Assembly: GCA_036394315.1 (NCBI GenBank)
Contig: DASWFI010000089.1
Location: 1-27,505, forward strand
Origin: DASWFI01 sp036394315
GTDB lineage: Bacteria > Patescibacteriota > Doudnabacteria > UBA920 > O2-02-FULL-48-8
Reading direction: 5' to 3'
Length of the DNA: 27,505 bases
How positions within the stretch are numbered: the first letter of the stretch is position 1; each line of letters begins with the position of its first letter. Below, in pieces: positions 7,154-14,064 of this stretch. Under the pieces are notes generated by a model. It had not been told where the DNA came from, did not search any database, and saw only the letters and a list, made by a program, of their open reading frames with translations. The translations under genes were made by a program, and so were the position numbers.

Positions 7154-8221
7154 TTACTTTGTGGGTTCCAGATTAACAATAACTTCCATTTCCTTGCCAG
7201 CCCGCAATACTTTGAATTTAACTTCGCCGATAGAGTGTCTGTTTATTACCTGTTCGAAGCTTTCGCTTTCCACACTTCTGCCGTCAGCTTCAAAAATCAA
7301 ATCATTTGGCAAAAATTTGCCAGCAGAAGGGCTGCCCGGATCTGTTTTTGCCACGAGCACCCCGGCCCGATCCAAGCCGCGCAAAACGGCCAAAGTTTTA
7401 GATAATTGAAAATAAGTTAATCCCAGACGCGGCCTTATAATTTTATTGCTGCTCAAATACGAACTAAGAGCGCTTTGGATATTTTCTGTAATCACAATTT
7501 TCTGCAACGAAGATCCCACCAGGCCCACCAGCTTTCCGTTGAGATTGATAACCGGACTTCCTACAAATCCAGCAGCATTTACATCGGCATCGGTTTCGAA
7601 TGAATCTTCCAGAACTTCTGTGGAATAAGTACGCCAAAGCTGAGATTTATTATTCATAGCTGTATTGGTGACGAAACCCTGGGCCAACTTTCGATTAAAC
7701 GCCAGGTTGGACTGACCTAAAACCAAAATCCGCTGGCCTGGGCTCAATCCGAAACCGTCGGCGAAAGAAGGAGTGGTCAAATTCTTTTCTTCGATAGTGA
7801 GCGCTGCGATGTCGGATTTGGGATCAACGGCCCGGACAGTAGCCTTATACGCGTTCCCGTTATATAAAACCGCTGTGAGTTCGCGCTGAGTGCCTAAGAT
7901 GGATTTAGAAGTAAAGATCAGGCCATCCGAAGTCATAATGACTCCATTGCCCAAAAAAGTTGCACTGGCGTCCTTGGAAAAAAGCGACACTGTAATATTT
8001 CCCGCCTGCTTGGTCAGATCGATTAAATTTACACCCTCATTCAGCTGCACCTCATTAGTACGATTGATGATAATCGGAGAACTCGTCACTAATTTATTTA
8101 AAGATTGCCAACCCGTAGCAGTGGCGAAATACGGGATAAAAAATCTGCTCAAAAGAATACTGCCCAAAGCGCCGACAAAGAAAGAAATTAAAACAATCAG
8201 GAAAAATAATCTTTTAGTCAT
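7154..8221 (-). CDS. HtrA/S1C-like membrane protein with PDZ domain, catalytic triad apparently lost
   Basis: 355 residues from the ATG at 8221; an in-frame ATG further up would read back into the MGMT gene. Residues 4-29 form a single N-terminal membrane anchor. Residues 70-250 follow the HtrA/DegP trypsin-like fold: G-N-G-V-I-M-T-S-D-G-L-I-F-T corresponds to the strand before the catalytic His, D-I-A-A-L holds the Asp (137), and T-D-A-D-V-N matches the TDAAIN block. The His position reads Ser (107, T-S-K-S-I-L for TNxHVV), and the GNSGGP loop reads G-F-V-G-S-P with Val where the nucleophile should be. Residues 265-350 form a PDZ domain (R-P-R-L-G-L, D-P-G-S-P-S-A, P-N-D-L-I-F). It is probably a non-proteolytic periplasmic-side scaffold or chaperone, coupled to lgt and rml genes. 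Confidence 0.85.
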   Translation of the reverse strand: MTKRLFFLIVLISFFVGALGSILLSRFFIPYFATATGWQSLNKLVTSSPIIINRTNEVQLNEGVNLIDLTKQAGNITVSLFSKDASATFLGNGVIMTSDGLIFTSKSILGTQRELTAVLYNGNAYKATVRAVDPKSDIAALTIEEKNLTTPSFADGFGLSPGQRILVLGQSNLAFNRKLAQGFVTNTAMNNKSQLWRTYSTEVLEDSFETDADVNAAGFVGSPVINLNGKLVGLVGSSLQKIVITENIQSALSSYLSSNKIIRPRLGLTYFQLSKTLAVLRGLDRAGVLVAKTDPGSPSAGKFLPNDLIFEADGRSVESESFEQVINRHSIGEVKFKVLRAGKEMEVIVNLEPTK

Positions 8222-8228
8222 AAATTTG

Positions 8229-8522
8229 TTATCCAGAAACTTTGTAGCCTTCTTTTTGAAGAAGTTTAATTTTTCCTTTAATTCCACCTCTGCCGCTATA
8301 TCCGCCCATGCCGTTAGTACCCACGACTCGATGACACGGGATAGATGGCGCATCCTGATTTTTGGCTAATGCCGAGCCCACCGCCCTGGCCGCTCCCGGT
8401 TTTCGAATTAATTTAGCCACCTGGCCATAAGTTAAAACCTTGCCCGCCGGAATTTTCATAATTGCATGATAAACTTTTTGTTGAAACTGGCTATATTTGT
8501 TCCAGTCAATTTTTTTCTTCAT
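8229..8522 (-). CDS. MGMT-family O6-alkylguanine-DNA alkyltransferase-like protein (short form)
   Basis: 97 residues from the ATG at 8522, which overlaps the preceding stop (ATGA). It is only the C-terminal DNA-binding and active-site domain of MGMT: F-Q-Q-K-V-Y-H-A-I-M-K-I-P-A-G-K-V-L-T-Y-G helix, the R-A-V-G-S-A-L-A-K-N recognition region with its arginine finger, and I-P-C-H-R-V-V with the acceptor Cys63. The Cys is kept, so it is not a tryptophan-type alkyltransferase-like (ATL) protein. Single-domain forms like this are common in small genomes. Suicide transfer of alkyl groups from DNA is the expected role, but substrate is not proven by sequence. Confidence 0.88.
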   Translation of the reverse strand: MKKKIDWNKYSQFQQKVYHAIMKIPAGKVLTYGQVAKLIRKPGAARAVGSALAKNQDAPSIPCHRVVGTNGMGGYSGRGGIKGKIKLLQKEGYKVSG

Positions 8523-9226
8523 CGAAGTGGTCTCCATGCCGCTGTGGTTAAGGTTAAAATCAAAACTAAGGCGACTAACGTCAGCTGCCAATAAATTTTT
8601 TGCTTGGTAAGTTTACCAAAAAAAGCGGAGAAAGAAAACAGCCAGAGCACATAAAAGAAACAAAACAAAATCACGGCATCCACGAAGAAGTGCGTAGGCC
8701 AAAAACTTAAGGCCCAGGTGACCTCAGTGCAGACCATGGCAATTAATAAATGAAAATATCTTTTCGAGGGCAGGCTGAAACCAGCAAATCCCTGGATGCT
8801 GAGGAGGTAAGTGAGTACAAACGCCGCCGGAATAATCCACCAAGTTTTCAGATTGAAATAAAATTGAATGGCGAACAAAGCAAAATAGAAAGCGAATACT
8901 GAAAGCAAATAAATATTTTGCAGAAAATGGCTTTCGCGGCCGAGTTTAACTTCCAAAAAATAAAATGCAGTCGATGCCAGGATTAGAAATACGAGTCTAA
9001 GAGTCGGACTGCTTATGATGGCAAACATGCTGCCGCTCCCCAGTAAATAAATAACTGGCAGCATCAGATGCGGCCAGGTGAAATTCAATCGCTTAAAATT
9101 TATAGCCAAAGAAGCGAAAATCAAAATGACTACCGAAGCGGCAAAAACATAAAAATTTGCAGCACTCCCGAGAAAAACCAGGAACATCAAAATAGCCAAT
9201 ATTAAAGAAGAAATTTTAGTAAACAT
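8519..9226 (-). CDS. Polytopic membrane protein, unknown
   Basis: 235 residues with about seven hydrophobic segments covering nearly the full length (first at about 5-40, last at about 212-228) and short loops. Aromatic residues are abundant (Phe, Trp, Tyr). No conserved catalytic or transport motif was recognised. It starts seven bases after the lgt stop and its stop overlaps the MGMT start, so it is co-transcribed with lgt. No function is proposed. Confidence 0.78.
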   Translation of the reverse strand: MFTKISSLILAILMFLVFLGSAANFYVFAASVVILIFASLAINFKRLNFTWPHLMLPVIYLLGSGSMFAIISSPTLRLVFLILASTAFYFLEVKLGRESHFLQNIYLLSVFAFYFALFAIQFYFNLKTWWIIPAAFVLTYLLSIQGFAGFSLPSKRYFHLLIAMVCTEVTWALSFWPTHFFVDAVILFCFFYVLWLFSFSAFFGKLTKQKIYWQLTLVALVLILTLTTAAWRPLR

Positions 9227-9233
9227 GACCTAC

Positions 9234-10085
9234 TTAGGATACCAATTTTGACTGCCTGCGTAAAGCGATATATCCTGCTGCAATTATGATCAAAAAAGCC
9301 ACTACTTGGTCCACTCTAAATCCGCTGATAAAAAAGCTGTCGAGTCGGATGCTTTCGATAAAAAACCGGCCCAAAGAATAAATAACCAGGTAGGCCAGCC
9401 CGAGATTTCCGGTTTTAACTTTGCCCAAAAGTTTATACAAAATGAAAAACACCGCCAGATCGAACAGCGCTTCATAAAGAAAAGTGGGATGGAAGAATGA
9501 TGAGGAAGCAAACTGTGACGGCCTGTACTGTGGAGCGACATACATCTTCCAGGGAAGCTCTGTCGGCAAACCAAAAGCTTCCTGGTTCACAAAATTCCCG
9601 ATCCGCCCTATCGCCTGTCCCAGAGGCAGGCTTAATGCCACTAAGTCAAACAGCTGCCAAAAAGAGTATGCTTTTTTCTTGGAATAAAAATAGCTGAAAA
9701 CTAAGCCCGATAAGATAGCGCCGTAAATCGAAAGCCCGCCATGCCATACCCGATAGATTTCAGCCAAGTGTTGTGAAAAATAACTGTAATTAAACAATAC
9801 ATAATATATTCTCGCGCCCAAAAAACCCACGATCGCGACCCAAAAGGAATAATCATCCACATCATTGGTGCTGATGCCAAATTTCCAGGCATTTTTTCTG
9901 GCCACAAAATAGGAGGATAGAATTGCTCCTGCCAAAATCAGGCCATACCACCTGAAAGAAAAACTTCCCAGCGCGATAATCGGATTCAGCTCCAGTCTGC
10001 CCATGAAAGCTGGAATAAAAATGAAAAAAGCCAGCAAGCTGACTATGACCATAATTCCAGAAATAATTAAATAGGCTTTCTTCAT
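9234..10085 (-). CDS. lgt: Phosphatidylglycerol-prolipoprotein diacylglyceryl transferase (Lgt)
   Basis: 283 residues, seven or so membrane helices. Lgt moves diacylglycerol from phosphatidylglycerol to the lipobox cysteine of prolipoproteins at the inner membrane, the first step of lipoprotein maturation. Family signatures visible are R-W-Y-G-L-I-L-A-G, H-G-G-L-S-I-Y-G-A (containing the conserved His), the hallmark G-Q-A-I-G-R-I-G-N-F-V-N-Q-E block with its essential Arg and Asn, H-P-T-F-L-Y-E-A and R-F-F-I-E-S-I-R. It lies 34 bases after the exonuclease gene. At least one candidate substrate, the coiled-coil protein at 21854-22567, is in this window. Confidence 0.95.
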   Translation of the reverse strand: MKKAYLIISGIMVIVSLLAFFIFIPAFMGRLELNPIIALGSFSFRWYGLILAGAILSSYFVARKNAWKFGISTNDVDDYSFWVAIVGFLGARIYYVLFNYSYFSQHLAEIYRVWHGGLSIYGAILSGLVFSYFYSKKKAYSFWQLFDLVALSLPLGQAIGRIGNFVNQEAFGLPTELPWKMYVAPQYRPSQFASSSFFHPTFLYEALFDLAVFFILYKLLGKVKTGNLGLAYLVIYSLGRFFIESIRLDSFFISGFRVDQVVAFLIIIAAGYIALRRQSKLVS

Positions 10086-10119
10086 AACTAACTTTAATAC
10101 TTACTACTTCCTCTTTTTA

Positions 10120-10698
10120 CTAAAACAATGCCGCTTGTCTGGTTAACGGTTTTCTGGCGACTGGTTCAGCAAATTTAAGCTGGATTTCTTTGGTTTCAAA
10201 ATAATCCTTGTATGCGCACTTACCGTAAGTTTGAATATAATCGTAAAGCTCTTTGGTAATTTTTACATCATCAAGACAATATTTTTTCAATTCTTCCATT
10301 TGCCCGAGCTTCCAGAATTTCAGAGCCTGCAACCCATCGCCGCTCTTTCCCACTCCTAAGTTCATTTGCGCCAGGTTGTCCAGCTTTACTCTGTGGCCGA
10401 TAAGCTTTTCGACTTCCTGCAAAATATCCAAAGATGGGATTTCCGAAAGTTTGAAACTTAAATAAGGCTGTAGGACTTGATAATCAAAATTAATCGTATT
10501 GAAGCCGATAATTTGATCGGCCTCGGAGAGCATTTCTCCCAAACGGTATATCTCATTCTCCGTAAACGTCATGTATTTATTAAGGACATACGAGTAAACT
10601 CCCACGACTGAAACTTTCAGCAAATGGTTTTTCCCAAATCCTCCAACATCTTCAAATGATTTCTGCGTTTCCAGATCAAGAACAATTTTGTTAAGCAT
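10120..10698 (-). CDS. DEDD-type (RNase H-like) 3'-5' exonuclease-like protein
   Basis: 192 residues. The exonuclease I motif is I-V-L-D-L-E-T (Asp8, Glu10). Motif II is I-I-G-F-N-T-I-N-F-D-Y-Q-V-L, and motif III is K-Y-C-L-D-D-V-K-I-T-K-E-L, which has the Y-x3-D arrangement of DEDDy enzymes. All acidic metal ligands appear present. The region between II and III (S-L-D-I-L ... V-K-L-D-N-L-A) matches YprB/RNase_H_2-type domains. It is the first gene of the long minus-strand operon; its promoter is an extended -10 box at 10745-10753 and no SD is visible. The substrate (DNA or RNA) cannot be told from sequence. Confidence 0.82.
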   Translation of the reverse strand: MLNKIVLDLETQKSFEDVGGFGKNHLLKVSVVGVYSYVLNKYMTFTENEIYRLGEMLSEADQIIGFNTINFDYQVLQPYLSFKLSEIPSLDILQEVEKLIGHRVKLDNLAQMNLGVGKSGDGLQALKFWKLGQMEELKKYCLDDVKITKELYDYIQTYGKCAYKDYFETKEIQLKFAEPVARKPLTRQAALF

Positions 10699-10744
10699 TT
10701 TGTTTCTATTTCTGTTTACTGTTACTAGTTACTGCTTCTTATCA

Positions 10745-10753
10745 ATTATAGCA
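10745..10753 (-). promoter_or_regulatory. Extended -10 promoter of the exonuclease-lgt-rml operon
   Basis: On the minus strand TGCTATAAT is a perfect extended -10 box, 46 bases upstream of the ATG at 10698. No good -35 hexamer is seen; the T-rich tail of the preceding gene's terminator occupies that position. Confidence 0.7.
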
Positions 10754-10763
10754 CAAACTCTTG

Positions 10764-10803
10764 TGGAAAAAGAAAAACTCCAACGAATTACTATTCATTG
10801 GAG
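10764..10803 (-). terminator. Strong terminator folded over the stop codon of the AAA+ regulator
   Basis: On the minus strand CTCCAATGAAT (10803-10793) pairs with ATTCGTTGGAG (10788-10778), 11 bp with one G-T pair, loop AGTA, followed by T5CT5. The TAG stop at 10793-10791 straddles the stem end and loop. Confidence 0.9.
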
Positions 10804-11843
10804 GTGTCGTTTTGTCCGGCTTCGGCCCGCCGCATCATGATCCTGCTCAGCTTGTTGGACAGTCCGTGCCTGCTGTATCCCAAGATACCCGATGCCCGCG
10901 TCACATTACCCTGGTATTTACGCATCACGGCGAGGATGTGTTCCTCAACTATCAGGTTAACATGTCGATCGCTGCCAAGCCACTCTTCCTTCTGCGGCTC
11001 CGACTTCGGGATTGGCTGCTGCAGCTCGAAATCTTCCGGCGTCAATTTCTCGCCGTCGCAATTCAGAACCGCACGCTCTACTGCATGATAGAGCTCTCGG
11101 ACATTTCCAGGCCAGGAATGCATGCGGAGCAACTTGATCACGTTGTCACTGGCTTTGAAGCTAACCTCACAGCGGTTCTCATGGTTGATCTTCTGAATGA
11201 ACTCGGCCACCAAGAACGGAATATCATCCAGATGTTCCCGAAGTGGCGGGATGACGAGAGTGTAGCCGGTCAGCCGATAGTACAAATCTTCGCGAAACTT
11301 CTTTTGCGCCACTAGAGTCGGAAGCTCGGCGTTGGTGGCCGAAATCACTCTCGCGTCAACGGCGATGTCTTTGGTGCCGCTTAGACGACGGATCTTGTAG
11401 TCGTCCAGGAAATTGAGAAGCTTGACCTGATTGACCCAAGTTAATTCCGCAATCTCATCCAGAAACACCGCGCCGCGCTGCGTCTGTTCCAGTAATCCGC
11501 GGCTTAGGGTTTTCGCGTCTGTGAAAGCGCCCTGTTCGTGACCGAACAACTGATCTTCAAAGAGGGAGTCCGGTATGCCGCTGACGTTGACCTTGAGAAA
11601 TGGCCCATTACGATTGTTTACGAAGCGAGTCTTCTGATAAAGATACCGGGCAGCAGCTTCCTTGCCCACTCCTGTTTCGCCGGTGATGAGAACCGGGATA
11701 CGCGGATACACCGCTATCTTCTCGATCCGACGAGCAAGCGCTGACATAATGCTGCTGGTGAAGATATAGTTGAACTTGGATGCCGTCGCTGGAACTTGCT
11801 CAGTCGTATCGGATGCGTGTACCGTCGTAAGCCCTTGCTGCAT
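10791..11843 (-). CDS. Sigma54-activator-type AAA+ transcriptional regulator without receiver domain
   Basis: 350 residues; the ATG at 11843 is fixed by GGAGG five bases upstream. The AAA+ domain spans about 28-255: Walker A G-E-T-G-V-G-K-E (55-62), the sigma54-contact loop G-A-F-T-D-A (105-110; GAFTGA in classical activators), Walker B G-A-V-F-L-D-E (124-130), the Arg-finger stretch F-R-E-D-L-Y-Y-R-L (183-191) and G-N-V-R-E-L sensor II (246-251). A Fis-type helix-turn-helix closes the protein (about 300-335). Only about 28 residues precede the AAA+ domain, so there is no receiver, PAS or GAF sensor. It is a one-gene unit with a consensus-like sigma70 promoter, strong SD and strong terminator, and is GC-richer than the flanking operons. 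Direct role as enhancer-binding protein depends on an RpoN elsewhere. Confidence 0.9.
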   Translation of the reverse strand: MQQGLTTVHASDTTEQVPATASKFNYIFTSSIMSALARRIEKIAVYPRIPVLITGETGVGKEAAARYLYQKTRFVNNRNGPFLKVNVSGIPDSLFEDQLFGHEQGAFTDAKTLSRGLLEQTQRGAVFLDEIAELTWVNQVKLLNFLDDYKIRRLSGTKDIAVDARVISATNAELPTLVAQKKFREDLYYRLTGYTLVIPPLREHLDDIPFLVAEFIQKINHENRCEVSFKASDNVIKLLRMHSWPGNVRELYHAVERAVLNCDGEKLTPEDFELQQPIPKSEPQKEEWLGSDRHVNLIVEEHILAVMRKYQGNVTRASGILGYSRHGLSNKLSRIMMRRAEAGQNDTSNE

Positions 11844-11861
11844 GTTTTCCTCCGTATGAAA

Positions 11862-11890
11862 AGATTACAAGCAATACGTTATTTCGTCAA
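11862..11890 (-). promoter_or_regulatory. Sigma70-like promoter of the AAA+ regulator
   Basis: On the minus strand TTGACG (11890-11885), 17 bases, TAATCT (11867-11862), 18 bases upstream of the start codon. A close match to consensus, and not a sigma54 promoter. Confidence 0.8.
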
Positions 11891-11898
11891 CAATTTGG

Positions 11899-11932
11899 AA
11901 AAAGAAAAAAGCCGCATAATGCCGTGCGGCTT
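11899..11932 (-). terminator. Terminator of the KGG gene and small ORF
   Basis: On the minus strand AAGCCGCA and TGCGGCTT form an 8-bp perfect stem (11932-11925 with 11916-11909), loop of 8, followed by T6CT5. It lies 29 bases beyond the small ORF stop and just before the promoter of the AAA+ regulator. Confidence 0.9.
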
Positions 11933-11961
11933 GTCGACTCCTTGGATAGGAGGCTAGTAGC

Positions 11962-12027
11962 TCAACCCGAGTCGTTGCCGAATCTTCGGTCGTAGCTTGG
12001 TGAGGTCGAAACCCGTTTATTCGCCAT
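11962..12027 (-). CDS. Candidate 21-residue small protein downstream of the KGG gene
   Basis: ATG at 12027 with AAAGGAG four bases upstream and TGA at 11964-11962. The peptide begins M-A-N-K-R-V-S-T and ends F-G-N-D-S-G; it is basic at the start and polar throughout. It starts 21 bases after the KGG stop and before their shared terminator, so both would be on one transcript. No homolog is known to me. The SD-like sequence and position are the only evidence for translation; the AAGGAGTCG string is repeated at 11934-11942 without a start codon, so the match may be coincidental. Confidence 0.45.
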   Translation of the reverse strand: MANKRVSTSPSYDRRFGNDSG

Positions 12028-12048
12028 ACGACTCCTTTGCTGTCTGGG

Positions 12049-12282
12049 CTACGCCGGTGGCTGCGTCACGCCGTCGTCCGACGACTCCACCACTTCCGCG
12101 GCGGGCTTGGCGAGCACCTCGCGACGACGCTTTTGAGTAACGATGCCGCCCTTGCGACCAGCATCTCGCGCCTTGGCACTCGTCCACTCATAGGCGCTGC
12201 CCTTTTCGTGCGCCGACTTACCTCCCTTGCTCGAGGCCTCCCGGCGCTTTTCGGGCGTCATCCCTAGAAACCCTCTGGCCAT
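12049..12282 (-). CDS. KGG-repeat stress-type small protein (YciG/con-10-like)
   Basis: 77 residues; the ATG is fixed by GAGGAGG four bases upstream. The sequence is M-A-R-G-F-L-G-M-T-P-E-K-R-R-E followed by two KGG repeats: A-S-S-K-G-G-K-S-A-H and A-R-D-A-G-R-K-G-G, with Y-E-W-T-S between them. This is the KGG domain of YciG and general-stress proteins related to fungal conidiation protein con-10; molecular function is unknown. The C-terminal tail is acidic and Pro/Ala-rich. Promoter TTGACC-17-TATATT overlaps the divergent aspS promoter. GC-rich and single, like the other strong-SD genes here. Confidence 0.9.
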   Translation of the reverse strand: MARGFLGMTPEKRREASSKGGKSAHEKGSAYEWTSAKARDAGRKGGIVTQKRRREVLAKPAAEVVESSDDGVTQPPA

Positions 12283-12317
12283 ATGTCCTCCTCACTCACC
12301 GAATTTCGGATACGTAA

Positions 12318-12346
12318 AATATATACCTAACCACGTTCTTGGTCAA
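12318..12346 (-). promoter_or_regulatory. Promoter of the KGG gene
   Basis: On the minus strand TTGACC (12346-12341), 17 bases, TATATT (12323-12318), 35 bases before the ATG. Near-consensus sigma70. Its -35 box overlaps the -35 box of the aspS promoter on the other strand. Confidence 0.82.
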
Positions 12347-12367
12347 TCCTATCATTTATGGTATAAT
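12339..12367 (+). promoter_or_regulatory. Promoter of the aspS-scpAB operon
   Basis: TTGGTC (12339-12344), 17 bases, perfect TATAAT (12362-12367) preceded by TGG (extended -10). Transcription would start near 12374, leaving a leader of about 19 bases without a clear SD. Confidence 0.85.
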
Positions 12368-12392
12368 TTGTAGGATATTTTAACTTTTTGAA

Positions 12393-13805
12393 ATGAATAG
12401 AACACTAATAAAAGATACGATAAACAAAGCTGGCGAAACAGTTCTTATCAAAGGCTGGGTCAATATCCGCCGCGATCATGGCAAATTGATTTTCCTGGAT
12501 ATTCGCGACCGATCAGGCCTGATCCAAGTCGTGGTCAATCCCAAAATTTCGGAAGAAGCTCACCGAACCGCAAATGAACTACGGAATGAATTTGTAGTCG
12601 AGCTTGAGGGAAAAATCAACCCCAGACAGGAGAAACAAATCAATCCGAATATAGAAACTGGAAAAGTTGAACTGGAAGTCACCAAACTTACCATTTTAAG
12701 CAAAGCCAAAGCTTTGCCATTCGAAGTCAACGAAGATACCCTGAAAGTCAACGAAGAAGCGCGGATGAAATATCGGTACCTGGATCTTCGGAGTGAGCGG
12801 ATGCAGAGGAATCTGCGTTTGCGGGATAAAGTTACAACCTTGGTCCGCGAATATATGCACAAAAATGATTTCGTGGAAATCGAAACTCCGATGTTGACGA
12901 AAAGCTCTCCAGAAGGCGCCCGTGACTTCCTGGTTCCTTCACGATTACAGCCTGGGAAATTTTACGCTCTGCCTCAAGCTCCGCAACAATACAAACAGCT
13001 TCTAATGATTGCGGGTTTAGACCGCTACTTTCAATTGGCCAGGGCCATGCGCGACGAAGATCTGCGCGGTGATCGCCAACTGGAACATACGCAGATAGAT
13101 TTGGAAATGTCATTTGTGAAAGAGCGGGATGTTTTGGATTTGGTGGAAGGATTGATGATTCACGTTGCAGAAGCCTGCGGCAAAAAAGTTCTGAAAAAAC
13201 CTTTTCCCGTTTTTACGCATGAAGAAGCTGTAAAGCAATTTGGCGCCGATAAATTTGATCTTCGAGGCGAAGACAAAGATCCGGGCGTCCTGGCTTTTGC
13301 CTGGGTCGTGGATTTCCCCTTGCTTGAATGGGATGAAGATGAAAAAAAATGGACCTTTGCCCACAACCCTTTTTCCGCACCCAAAGCTGAACATGTAGAA
13401 AAATTGCTCAAAGGCGAAGATCTCGGAAGCTTACGCGCGCAGCAATACGATTTGGTTTGCAATGGTTTTGAGCTAGCTTCCGGCGGCGTCCGCATTTCTG
13501 ATCCCAATGTTCAGAGAAAAGTTTTTGAATTAATGGGACTCACCCCCGAACAAACCGAAGAAAGATTCGGCCATCTTATTAATGCTTACGAATATGGTGC
13601 CCCGCCTCATGCCGGCATGGCTCCTGGCCTTGATCGCTTGGTTATGTTGTTAGCTGGCGAAGAAAATATTCGCGAAGTTAACGCTTTCCCAGTTAACTCC
13701 TCTGGTCAAACTTCGGTCATGGATGCGCCTTCGACCGCGACTGATAAACAACTCAAAGAACTGCATATCAAGGTGGAATTACCTAAATCAAAGGAGAAAA
13801 AATAA
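12393..13805 (+). CDS. aspS: Aspartyl-tRNA synthetase lacking the GAD insertion domain
   Basis: 470 residues; class II synthetase charging tRNA-Asp. Residues 1-105 are the anticodon-binding OB fold (G-W-V-N-I-R-R-D-H-G, F-L-D-I-R-D-R-S-G). The catalytic domain shows the bacterial-type blocks S-P-E-G-A-R-D-F-L-V-P (172-182), R-D-E-D-L-R-G-D-R-Q motif 2 (220-229) and G-M-A-P-G-L-D-R motif 3. Bacterial AspRS is about 590 residues because a GAD domain of roughly 120 residues is inserted after the F-G-x-D-K-P-D-L-R block. Here F-G-A-D-K-F-D-L-R (283-291) is followed after about ten residues by A-W-V-V-D-F-P-L, so that domain is cleanly missing. It heads a five-gene operon. Confidence 0.95.
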   Translation: MNRTLIKDTINKAGETVLIKGWVNIRRDHGKLIFLDIRDRSGLIQVVVNPKISEEAHRTANELRNEFVVELEGKINPRQEKQINPNIETGKVELEVTKLTILSKAKALPFEVNEDTLKVNEEARMKYRYLDLRSERMQRNLRLRDKVTTLVREYMHKNDFVEIETPMLTKSSPEGARDFLVPSRLQPGKFYALPQAPQQYKQLLMIAGLDRYFQLARAMRDEDLRGDRQLEHTQIDLEMSFVKERDVLDLVEGLMIHVAEACGKKVLKKPFPVFTHEEAVKQFGADKFDLRGEDKDPGVLAFAWVVDFPLLEWDEDEKKWTFAHNPFSAPKAEHVEKLLKGEDLGSLRAQQYDLVCNGFELASGGVRISDPNVQRKVFELMGLTPEQTEERFGHLINAYEYGAPPHAGMAPGLDRLVMLLAGEENIREVNAFPVNSSGQTSVMDAPSTATDKQLKELHIKVELPKSKEKK

Positions 13806-13806
13806 T

Positions 13807-14064
13807 ATGTATGCTCCTGGACTTGACCCTTCTACCTCTTCTGGCTGGTATAATTTCCAAAAAAACACAAGAATCTTGGTTATGGTCCTGGGACTTATCT
13901 ATTTTGTTTTCGGTGCTGGTGCAGTCTTTACAGGCTACAAACCCACCGTATCAAATTATGCGGTGCTTATTATCATACTTTTGAACTTAATCAACGCTTT
14001 AGTCAATAAACCAACTCCTCCGCGCAATGAACAAACAACTAGAGAAACTCCTGAAACAAAGTAA
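13807..14064 (+). CDS. Small membrane protein, two TM helices
   Basis: 85 residues from the ATG at 13807, one base after the aspS stop, with AAAGGAG ten bases upstream within the end of aspS. Hydrophobic helices lie at about 23-43 and 50-66, and the polar tail is rich in Pro, Thr, Glu and Arg. The N-terminus contains a short Ser/Thr/Pro-rich loop. No family was recognised. Its 3' end overlaps the start of the YbaK-type gene by 38 bases, so the two are translated from overlapping frames. Confidence 0.72.
   Translation: MYAPGLDPSTSSGWYNFQKNTRILVMVLGLIYFVFGAGAVFTGYKPTVSNYAVLIIILLNLINALVNKPTPPRNEQTTRETPETK

Noticed and set aside
7152..8353. Longer N-termini for the HtrA-like, HIT, rmlB, MGMT, DinB and HD proteins
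   Set aside because: The extra residues are translations of the preceding gene's end in another frame, or lack an SD; inner starts coincide with ATGA overlaps, one-base gaps, an SD or the family's N-terminus.
10761..11315. Long plus-strand ORFs opposite the AAA+ regulator
   Set aside because: The minus strand has full Walker and helix-turn-helix motifs, an SD, a promoter and a terminator; the plus frames show no domain and are shadows of a GC-rich gene.
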